Shown in pieces: positions 55,082 through 64,000 of a stretch of DNA of 64,000 nt. The DNA is from Campanula takesimana. Lineage: Eukaryota; Streptophyta; Magnoliopsida; Asterales; Campanulaceae. Positions within the stretch are counted from its first letter, which is position 1. The number at the start of each line of letters is the position of its first letter. The stretch covers positions 1-64,000 of the forward strand of contig JAOWBW010002208.1 of the NCBI GenBank assembly GCA_026119855.1. The letters are read 5' to 3'. A program made the position numbers and the translations under genes. The notes under the pieces are model-generated. The model searched no databases. It saw only the letters and a program-made list of their open reading frames with translations, and had not been told where the DNA came from.

Positions 55082-57427
55082 ATGGCAAACTCAAAACTTA
55101 TGGCAACTGCAAACTACACTCACGTTCCGGTCTTTGATGAAGATCATTTTGACGTGTGGAAATTCAGCATCTTAACTCATCTCAACTCAATCGATGAAAG
55201 ACTTCATGACACCGTGGTTTATGGACCTTACATTCCTATGAAAGCGAATCCAAATCCGCGCACAAATGCTGTTCAACCAACCGTCAAGAAACCAAAGGAA
55301 GAATGGACTGAGGAAGAAACAAGAAGAGTTCCAAATGATGGCAAAGCAAGAAACATTGTCCTAAGCACTCTAAGCACGGCTATGAAACAACAAGTCATGC
55401 ATTGTGATACCGCCAATGAGTTATGGGATGCTATTGAAGAACATACAGAAGGAGACACCGTGTGCAAGGAAAACAAGAAATATGAAGTACAAAAGAGATT
55501 CAACAATTTCTCTCAACTCCCCGGTGAAACCTTAAGACAAACTTATGAACGCTTTTGTTAAATTATCAATCTATGTATTTCACTTGGCATGAAGTTTTTG
55601 AACAAAGATTTAAATGTCAATTTTCTTCAATCTTTTGGATCAAGATACCTACATAAATCTAGCGCCCTAGAAGATGCTGGAACTTTGGATGTATGGACAC
55701 TTAGAAATCTTTACGCAAATATCAAAGTCTATGAACTCAAGCTTCAGCGTATAAGTGAAACTGAAGGAAAATCCAAGTCCATTGCAATGGTGGCGCAAAG
55801 AGAAGAAGCACCTGCGCAAGCTCAAGTTCAAGTTGAGAAAAGCGCAGATCCCAAAATTTCTACTTCTGAGTTATTGGACATGGATGATGAAGACTTCGCT
55901 TTATTTGTGAAGAAATTTCAAAAGTTCAGAAAATTCTCAAGACCCAGCTCAAACCACAAATCTCAAGGATCTACCAGCAGAGCTCCTCCAAAGTTCACGA
56001 GGAGTAGTGATTCTAAAAGAAAAGAAGATCTTGTTTGTTTTAATTGTAGGAAACCAGGACACTTTGCTTCAAGCTGCCCAATTTCGAAATTTGAATACAT
56101 GCAGAAGAAGAGCAGCCATACTCCAAAGTTCACTCCCAAATTCACTCGTCACAAGGGAATGATTGCTGAGGAAGAAGCACCAGCAAATGAGCACAACACT
56201 TGGATTGAAACAGACTCCGATGAGAGCGATGAAGATTCCGATGATGGACTCGTTTGTTTGGTGGCAAATGATGATGAAGTTGATACTTATGATTCTGATG
56301 ATGACTTCTCCAAGGATGTTCCTGATATGAATGCCTTGAATAAACCTATTAAGAAATCTGCAGGTTTTCAAGAAGAGAAAAGGAAGAAAGGACCAACCAT
56401 CAGCGAGCTCGTTGAACAAGGATTTCTCACTCCGGCTCAAAGCGATGGTGGATTGTTATTCTCACGATGTGATCTAAGTGCAAGGAACAAGTTGAGAAAA
56501 GTAGCTTACATCAGACCTCAAGTTGAACCAACTGCTCCAATCTCCAAAATCAATGATGATGAAGTGATTGCTGAACAAGAAAAATTGTTCAAAAAGGCTG
56601 AAAAGGTAATCACTAGATTTGATAGTATGAAGGAAGCTCTAGCACTATCATGTGATGAAATTTCCCAGCTTAAGACCGAGAAATCTCTACTTAAATCTGA
56701 ACTCACCCTCCTTAAGGAGCAGATAAAGAGCATGACTCCTCTTACTGTTAAAAACACTTTTCTAACAGAACAGAACTCACTTCTTAAAGTTCAAAACGAT
56801 GAATTGGTTGCTCAAATTACTGATCTTAAAAAGATTACAAATGAGTGGTCCAATTCTCGTGTCACTATGGAGAATATATTTGAGTCCCAAAAAGTCAGTG
56901 GTGATAAAAGTGGCTTGGGATTCTCATCAACTAGTGACAACTTTAAATGTGATGTCTGTGCTGAAAGAGATAGTGAATTTATAAACCAGCAAACTTTTGA
57001 AATTCCCAAGGAAAAACATTCTAATTCAATGGGTAAAGGACAGGAAAAAGTCAAGAGACAAACATTCCATTATGTCTACCCAATGAAGCAATTTGGGAAA
57101 GCTAATGGGAAAGATATAGCTACAGATGAATCATCCTCTAGCAAAATCCCTCTTGAAACCAAGAGCGCTCCTTCTACAAGTGATCATTATGCGCCAAGGA
57201 GCCATGCGCCTCACCGCCATGCACATCCTAGCACTATGCGCACTCCTAGAAAAAGCGCTCCAAAATTTCAAAAGAAAGATTTTGTTAAGGCCGGCTCATC
57301 TGACCCAAGGAAGAATGCTATCCCTAAGAAAAGTAAAGAGTTTGTGAAAACTCATGTGATTAGTGGCTTTCATCATTGTTCCATTTGTGATTGTTCTGGA
57401 CACAAGGCCGTGGAATGCCTTTTGTGA
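55082..57427 (+). pseudogene. gag: Sirevirus gag with one in-frame stop
   Basis: Frame from ATG 55082 to TGA 57427, about 780 codons, broken once by TAA at 55559-55561. The N-terminal half is the copia capsid region (WKFSILTHL; ELWDAIEEHTEGD; LRQTYERF). A zinc knuckle CFNCRKPGHFASSC is at about 56035-56075 and a second one, CSICDCSGHKAVEC, ends the protein near 57380-57420. Between them lie an acidic stretch (ETDSDESDEDSDDG) and a long coiled coil (about 56560-56860). A large gag with a C-terminal extension and coiled coil is typical of Sireviruses. The start lies 60 bases after the PBS. The stop fits a CAA-to-TAA change, not proven. Confidence 0.9.
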
Positions 57428-57533
57428 TTCACTCCCAATGCCAAAGGACGTAAAAACACTAAGGTCAAGCAAGAGTAGGTTGTCAAAAGTTGCTAACCCG
57501 AGGACCCAAAAGGATTAAGGGGGACCTGCTTAA

Positions 57534-60500
57534 ATGTCTATATTTCAGGTTCTTTGTTTCATGGCTGGATCTTCAAAAGCTAGAAATTATGAATGGATTC
57601 TCGATAGTGGGTGTTCAAGACACATGACTGGAGATGAATCCTTATTAGAAGATGTCCATGAAGAAAGAGGTCCCTCAGTAACGTTTGGTGATAATAACAA
57701 AGGTCAAGTTGTAGCATATGGAAAGCTTAAGAAAGACAAAGTGTGCATTGAAAGAGTCTCTCTCGTCGAAGGACTCAAGCACAACTTATTATCCATATCT
57801 CAATTCTGCGACAAAGGATTAGAATGCCATTTCTCTTCAACGCAATGTCTTATCAAGAATGGTAAAACTGGAGCTATCTTACTCACGGGTTATCGTAAGA
57901 CAAATATTTACATTATTGATTTTCATAGTAAGAACTCTAGTACTAATCTTTGTTTTGTAGCTAAAAGTGTAAGCGAGAACAGTTGGCTATGGCACAAGCG
58001 CATGAATCACTTGAACTTAAAATGTCTATTAAAACTCAGCAGGGACAATCTTGTCAAAGGACTCCCCAAAGTTGCTGATCATCATGACAACAAATGCGCA
58101 GCTTGTCAACTAGGCAAACAAAAAAAGCAGTCTTTCTCCAGCAAGACAAATCCCTCAACTTCAAAATGTTTGCAACTGCTGGACATTGATCTATTTGGAC
58201 CAGTTACCACTGCAAGCATCAAAAGAAATAAGTATACTTTAGTTGTGGTGGACGATTTCTCAACATATACATGGGTGGAAATGATGATCTCAAAAGATGA
58301 TTGTTATGACATTCTCACCACTCTATTCAGACTGCTCCAAACCTAAAAAAAAGATGACATCGTTAGTGTTCGATCCGATAATGGAACAGAATTCAAAAAC
58401 AACGGTGTTGCTCGATATTGCGACGATCATGGGATAGATCACAACTTCTCAACCGCTGGAGTTCCACAACAAAATGGTGTAGTGGAAAGAAAGAATAGGA
58501 CGTTGATTGAAGCTGGAAAGATGATGATAGCCGAAGCAAAATTGCCTAAGTACTTTTGGGAAGAAGCTATCAACACTGCATGTTTTACTCAAAATCGCTC
58601 CCTCATCAACAAACGTCACAACAATACTCCATATGAACTATGGCGTGGAAGAACTCCCAACATTTCTTTCTTCAAAATCTTTGGTTGCAAATGTTATATC
58701 CTCTACAACGGAAACGAACATAGAGGTAAATTAGACGCCAAAGCCGACGAAGGTATTTTTGTTGGGTATGCTAAACATTCTAAAGCTTTTCGTGTTTTCA
58801 ATAGATCTACATTAGTTATATTTGAATCTGTACATGTTACTTTTGATGAACATTCTCTCCTTGAGCCACGTTTGGCTCCAAATGTTTCTGATGATTCTGT
58901 TGAGTCCATTGAGACAGGTGTGCACATACCAGCTGTGCATACACAAGACCAGAATGTATCAACACAAGGAAATCCATCTACATCAGTTGCTCAAAGCATT
59001 ATCAATAGCGCACCAAGTAGAGCTTCAGTTGCCCCTAACCATGCGCCTGGAGATTCTTCTAATGCGCATCAGTCTACTGCTGCATCTGGTGTTAATCCCA
59101 CTTTCAATTCTGAACCAGTTCTTCCTCCAAATTTTGATGATTTTAATACTGGTGAAGATGTGCCAATTGAAGACCTTCAAGTTACTACAACTCAACCTAA
59201 CTTACTTCCTGAAGTTCGTGAAGTTAGAGATCACCCAATCACTAATATCATTGGTAATCTTCATGTTGGGGTTCGTACAAGGAGAGATACAAACTTTGAT
59301 GCTTACACTGCATTTATCTCTCAAATTGAACCAAAGAAGGATGATGAAGCGCTCCAAGATCCTAATTGGGTTGTTGCTATGCAAGAAGAACTTAATCAAT
59401 TTGAACGTTGTAAGGTTTGGACTCTTATCCCAAGACCAAATAATCAAGGAGTAATTGGTACAAAATGGGTGTTTAAAAACAAGATGGATGAGAATGGAAC
59501 CATCACGAGAAACAAAGCAAGATTGGTTGCACAAGGCTATAGGCAAGAAGAAGGAATTGATTACGATGAAACATTCGCGCCCGTAGCAAGACTTGAAGCT
59601 ATCAGATTATTTCTAGCTTACGCCGCTCACAAGGACTTCAAGTTATATCAAATGGATGTGAAGAGTGCGTTTCTGAATGGTGAACTCCAAGAACAAGTCT
59701 ACGTTGCTCAACCACATGGGTTTGAAGATTCACAATTTCCAAATCATGTCTACAAACTCCAGAAAGCTTTGTATGGACTCAAGCAAGCACCAAGAGCATG
59801 GTATGATACACTATCCAAGTTTCTCATCGAAAAAGGCTTCACTCGCGGTAAAATCGATACCACTCTTTTCATTACCAAACATAATGGTCATAAATTACTT
59901 GTTCAAATTTATGTTGATGATATTATATTTGGTTCTACTAATGAATTGTTGTGCAAGCGCTTTGAGAAACTAATGAAGAGCAAGTTTGAAATGAGCATGA
60001 TGGGAGAACTCACATTCTTCCTCGGGCTTCAAATCAAGCAAATGAATGAAGCCATATTTATCAACCAAGCCAAATACACAAAGGACTTAATCAAGAAATT
60101 TGGACTTGAGAATGCTAAAGCATACGACACTCCAATGGACACCGGCAACAAACTTGACATAGACTTAAAAGGTAAAGAGGTTGATCAAACACTTTATCGA
60201 GGAATGATTGGCTCACTCCTTTATCTTACTACTAGTAAGCCTGATATTATGTTTAGTGTTTGTGTCTGCGCACGTTATCAATCTGACCCTAGAGAAGCGC
60301 ACTTAATTGTTGTGAAACATATAATACGATATCTCTCTGGCACTGTTAACCTTGGACTTTGGTACACCAAAGGTTCGAACTTTAAACTTGTAGGTTATTC
60401 AGATGCGGACTACGCAGCATGCACAATTGACAGGAAAAGCACAAGCGGCACTTGTCATTTCCTTGGATATCGACTTGTGTCTTGGGCCAGTAAAAATCAA

Positions 60501-60854
60501 GCTGCAGTTTCTGTCTCTACAACTGAAGCAGAATATATCGCTACTGGAAGCTGTTGCTGTCAAATTCTGTGGATGAAGCAGCAATTAGTGGATTATGACA
60601 TCAAAGAAGAAAATTGTCCCATTTATTGCGACAACACTTCAACAATTGCTGTTTCTGAAAATCCTGTCATGCATTCGAAGACCAAACACATCGACATTAA
60701 ATATCACTTCCTCAAAGACCACGTGGAAAAGGGGAATATACATCTAGAACACGTGGGAACCAACTATCAAATCGCCGACATTCTTACAAAAGCACTTGAT
60801 GCTAAGAGGTTCATCTTTTTGAGAGGTGAAATGGGTATGCTTGAACTTAGCTAA
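57534..60854 (+). pseudogene. pol: Sirevirus pol with one in-frame stop
   Basis: Frame of 1107 codons, open except for TAA at 58344-58346, where copy A has CAA. Protease DSGCSRHMTG (residues 24-33), pre-integrase zinc region ending CAACQLGKQ, integrase with DIDLFGP and SDNGTEF and ERKNRTLIEAGK, RT from about residue 595 with QMDVKSAFLNGE and YVDDIIFG, RNase H with YSDADYAACTIDRKSTSG, EAEYIA and CDNTSTIAV, and ADILTKAL near the end. Catalytic residues are all visible. Pol is in a different frame from gag, after a 106-base gap, so it needs its own way of being expressed. A nearly dead copy: one base change from a full frame. Confidence 0.95.
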
Positions 60855-61598
60855 ATTTTGTCAATATGATCTGTCAATACTAATGATTTTGTTTGTGATA
60901 AAATTCAAAGTTAGATATACATCATGCGCCTGCGCACAAGAAGCGCCCATAGCTATGCGCATAAGGTAAATCAGTTGTTTCTTTAAAGAAACTCTGCGCA
61001 ATATATTGCTGCGCATAACTATCATGCGCATGACCCGTGGACCTAAGGTAAGTTCTATTTTCAATAGTTTCACTTAGGTCCTTGACTTGCTGAGTCAGCA
61101 TAATTCGCAAGGGTACTTGTGTAATTATTATTTTCCCTCGTCATTATTTTTGAATTTTTTTTGGGAAATTACCTTTCTGCCCTCTGCGCACGTCCCACCT
61201 CATTTAATGCAAAAGCATTGAGTGACGCGTATTTAATGCTCATTGTGTGCTGATTATGACGGAATAAGAAAAGATTTTTTTTTGACCATAAATGACTGAC
61301 ACACACGCGCGGCTCGGCTTTTTCACGCGCGTTCCTCATTGGTCCACGTCATTCACGCATGCGCCTCACCTGCGCGTGCGCCTCACTCGCCTGACTTTCA
61401 CCAACTTGTTGTCAGCGCGCCATGACATCATCATCCCTTTTTGATGATTATAAACCTCCTCCGCCGTCTCTCTCTCCTCACTTCTCCTCTGCTCAACTTC
61501 CCTCAACCGCCTTCTCTTCTTTCTTCAATTCTGACATCTCTCTCTCTCTGCACTCATCTATCTCTCTCTACTTTTTTGAAAAAATTTCTTTATATATC
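60855..61598 (+). other. pol-ORF3 spacer of Sire-B with promoter-like end
   Basis: Similarity to copy A fades about 50 bases after the pol stop and returns at AAGGGTACTTGTG (61108). Contains TGCGCA/TGCGCC words, a GC-rich patch (61302-61400) with ATTGGTCCACGTC, then TATAAA and a CT-rich leader. Confidence 0.7.
61449..61454 (+). promoter_or_regulatory. TATA box of a proposed internal promoter for ORF3 (Sire-B)
   Basis: TATAAA 150 bases before the ORF3 ATG with CT-rich sequence between (61461-61570), matching the layout in copy A at 4252. Confidence 0.55.
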
Positions 61599-64000
61599 AT
61601 GGCTCCCAAGAGATCTTCTACTACATCTTCCAAGAAGCAAGAGGATCCACAAATGGTAAGGATTTCAAACTCAAACCTTCTGTTTTCCGCCATTGAAGCT
61701 CGAAGGTCTGAGATTTTCCCCCTTTCTGTTTTCTCTATGATTCGTTGCTCGTTTTTCAAATTATTTGATGCTACGTGTTCGATTTACTCTTAGCTTTTCA
61801 TTTATATAATTTGTTTTACGATCAATGATCATTTGATGTGTTTTCTGTGGAAATTTCGAATATTTTGTCTTTTTGAATTCTCTTCGTTTTTTTTAGATCT
61901 TGGTTGTTCGTTTATGTTATTGTTGTTATGGTTTACTTGTTTGTGTGTGATTTTTCATTTCGAACATTTTGATGTGCTTTTTATGCATTTTGGAGCACTT
62001 TGACATTTTTATGTTCTTCGTGTTCTTCGTGTATTCAATACATATTCTTCGTGTTCTTGATGAATAGTCATATGACAAGACTTGATATGATTCTTGATTG
62101 TGTTTCTGCTTTTCGCGCCAATTTTAGGCGTTTGGTTTAAATTATGTGTTTTGAACATTTTTACCCTTTAAACTTCCTATCTTTTTCTAAGTATGGAGTC
62201 TAGTTCATGCGCTGCGCATATTGCTCATGCGCATGCGCTTCTCTCCATGCGCATGTCCAGACCTAATTCTTCACATTTGTTTTGCGCAGAATCTCAAATA
62301 CTTTATTCCTGGATGGGAACTTGATGTGGAAGACCTAAAACTGGATGCGCTAGGACGCTATATGGTTGAAATCATGGATAAATCTGGGATTTTGCCTCTC
62401 TTCTCCAGAGGCCAGGACTTCATTCTTCCATATTACATCGATGAGTTCTTCAGCAATGCAGTAGAAATTGATCGAATGTACGACGACATCTCAGTCCCTT
62501 GTCTCAAAAGTTCTATCTGCGGAGTTTCTATAACTATCAACTACGCACATATCAGACAGATGATGGGTTTACCAGCGTGCAATAAAAAGAAGCTACCTCA
62601 GGATGTGCAGGACAGTGTTGCGCAGAAGCTTATAAGGATTCCTACTCTGGTTTCTCAGTACAACAACCATGATAGGAAAGATTTTGGGGAATTGATGTTC
62701 CACCTCTGCACTCTCATTGGTGACACTATCAACTGCAAAAATGGTAACAAGTCAACATTCATCAGCAAGCAATGGATGTGTTGCACTGCCATTTACAAAA
62801 AGAAGAGGTTAAGCTGGTCTGAAATTATCTTTGATGAATTAGTGCGTTGGGTGCGCGTCTACAAAAAGAAGGCAGCTGATCCAAAGAAACCAGCCAAGTA
62901 CAAAACGCATTGCAGAATTCTAACTGCAATCTTCATGCGATTCCCATCAGTACGCAAACTGGTGGAGGAGGACCCCTCTCTCAAAGTTGATGTGACTTCC
63001 ACGCGCACGTATTCACGCATATTTCTTTAGAATTTCCGCCGTGAAGTAAACAAATTTGATTACTGCATGTACTGGGCTGCTGACCCCATTGAAGTGTTTG
63101 AAGATATTCATTCTGAAAATCAAGGATCGCCTCCTGTATCTAGTGGTGAGATGTATGAGGCATCTTCAACTGAATCTGATTCTGAAAATGAATCCTTCTT
63201 TGAGCCGGTCCCAAGCAAAGTTGGTGACAAAGAAAAAGGCAAGGGTATTGCTGCTGATGCGCCGAAGCGCAAGAAGAAGAAGGCCAGCAAATCTACTGCT
63301 GCGCCTGGGATAACCATTAAGGAGCCTACTGCGAAAACTCCGAAGCGCAAGGCTACTTCAGACCCTGAGCCTCCTAAGAAAGCCAAGAAGGCCAAGGCTC
63401 CTGCGCCTGAAGAAAAAGGAAAAGCTAAGGCTGCTGCGCTTGTTGAGAAGAGAGACAAGAAGAAGAAGAAAAAGGCAAAGGAATCAAGAACACTACTGGA
63501 TGAGTCTGATGAAGACATCCAAGTAGCAGATGATGCTCCTGCGCCTCCTCCTCCTGCGCCTAAGTCAAAATGAGTACTCCTCCTCCTGCGCCTCAAGAAG
63601 AAGATGAATTTGAAGGTGCTTTCAATGATCCTCTTATCAGCCCTTCCAAATCTACTGGAACTTCCAAGGCTACTCAATCTCAGGGGGAGAAGCAAAAGGA
63701 GACTGCAAAGCCAATGCGCAATACTACTTCTAGTGAGGATGAAGTCCCACTATCGGCGAAGAAAGCCACTCCATCGTGCAGGGTAAAGAAAGTTGCCACC
63801 AAGAAGCGTGCCTCAAAGCGAACCATGGAAGACTTATCTGATGTTGATTCAGATCCTCCAAGACATTCTCCTCCGCGCACTGAAAATGCTGCGCGTGAAA
63901 TTGCAAGGGAAGCAAGGCCAGCTGCAATTGCGCAGAGAAACATTGCGCAGCAAGCCCCACCAGTCTTCATTGATGGTGAAGGCTTTGCTCATGATGTGCC
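61599..64000 (+). pseudogene. Sirevirus ORF3 of copy B, two exons, interrupted
   Basis: Exon 1 61599-61655 (19 codons, MAPKRSSTTSSKKQ...), donor GTAAGG at 61656, acceptor GCGCAG ending 62289, 634-base intron, exon 2 in phase from 62290. The N-terminal part has GILPLFSRGQDF, IDEFFSNAVE and MMGLPA, aligning with copy A (GLLPLFTMDQDF, VDEFFSTAV, LLGFPS) at perhaps 25-30% identity. Breaks: TAG at 63028-63030, then the same frame to 63573, and a -1 step into an open frame from ATG 63570 to the window end. The linker is rich in Lys, Ala and Pro with APAP/PKKAKKAKAPAP runs. No membrane segment seen. Function unknown. Confidence 0.75.

Larger units (their letters stand above)
53591..64000 (+). mobile_element. 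Sirevirus copy B, 3'-truncated by the window edge
   Basis: 5' LTR, PBS, gag, pol and spliced ORF3 in order. Pol is nearly identical in protein sequence to copy A, whereas LTR and ORF3 are strongly diverged. Gag, pol and ORF3 exon 2 each carry one in-frame stop in otherwise long clean frames. Confidence 0.95.

Noticed and set aside
57470..57550. Possible intron between gag and pol in Sire-B (GTAGG...TTTCAG)
   Set aside because: The donor is not conserved in copy A (GTGG), the interval is under 80 bases, and no frame gain was clear.
58822..59454. 210-codon frame overlapping Sire-B pol
   Set aside because: Shadow of pol in another frame; no independent signals.
1..64000. tRNA, rRNA or other cellular RNA genes
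   Set aside because: Only PBS sequences complementary to tRNA ends were seen, no tRNA-like fold or rRNA sequence.

Overview
This window looks like intergenic DNA of a large, repeat-rich flowering-plant genome, probably a eudicot. I see no cellular gene. Essentially everything is LTR retrotransposon sequence, stacked by repeated nested insertion. Support comes from tRNA-type primer binding sites, polypurine tracts, matching LTR pairs, target-site duplications (TSDs) and recognisable gag, protease, integrase, RT and RNase H motifs. The species cannot be named from the sequence.

Layout, left to right. (1) 1-9545: 3' part of a Ty1/copia Sirevirus (SIRE lineage, + strand; 'Sire-A') with decayed pol, a spliced third gene (ORF3, 'env-like') and the 3' LTR. 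It sits in the 3' end of an LTR (9546-9599) of a + strand Ty3/gypsy Tat/Ogre-type element. (2) 9600-29073: a Tat-type assembly on the minus strand: gag remnant, long leader, PBS, a 2.7-kb LTR with an internal tandem duplication, then a second internal region made largely of tandem repeats. The LTR has a PBS on one side and a PPT on the other. (3) 16030-24762: a minus-strand copia element with 1.5-kb LTRs and TSD AAGGT, inserted in a 46-bp minisatellite and carrying a TRIM-like segment with a duplicated PBS. (4) 29074-35691: start of a + strand Tat element inserted in (2), with a capsid-less gag and a 39-bp tandem array. (5) 35692-38428 and 53319-53590: a minus-strand chromovirus (Tekay/Del-like) with LTR, PPT, chromodomain and integrase pieces, split by the next insertion. 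(6) 38429-53313: a complete Tat derivative, TSD ATATC, LTRs differing at roughly 30 sites. It encodes gag, protease plus G-patch and a scar of the RT/RNase H junction, but no RT, RNase H or integrase. Two plant-mobile-domain (PMD) genes lie antisense, one with three introns. (7) 53591-64000: a second Sirevirus ('Sire-B') from 5' LTR through gag, pol and ORF3, running off the window.

Deduced order: minus Tat oldest; then the minus copia and the + Tat elements; Sire-A in the left + Tat; the chromovirus in the right + Tat; finally the Tat derivative and Sire-B in the chromovirus. Most reading frames carry stops, and many of these are what C-to-T decay of methylated DNA would give.

The most interesting signals are: (a) the Sirevirus ORF3 with its own TATA box, pyrimidine-rich leader and a sense-strand intron kept in two highly diverged copies; (b) near-identical pol joined to strongly divergent ORF3 and LTRs; (c) clusters of short CpG-containing inverted repeats in the LTRs, lying upstream of the TATA box in most families here; (d) the Tat version of that box repeated upstream of both antisense PMD genes; (e) an orientation-consistent hairpin motif found 11 times across the Tat elements; and (f) a copia/TRIM chimera with a duplicated PBS.
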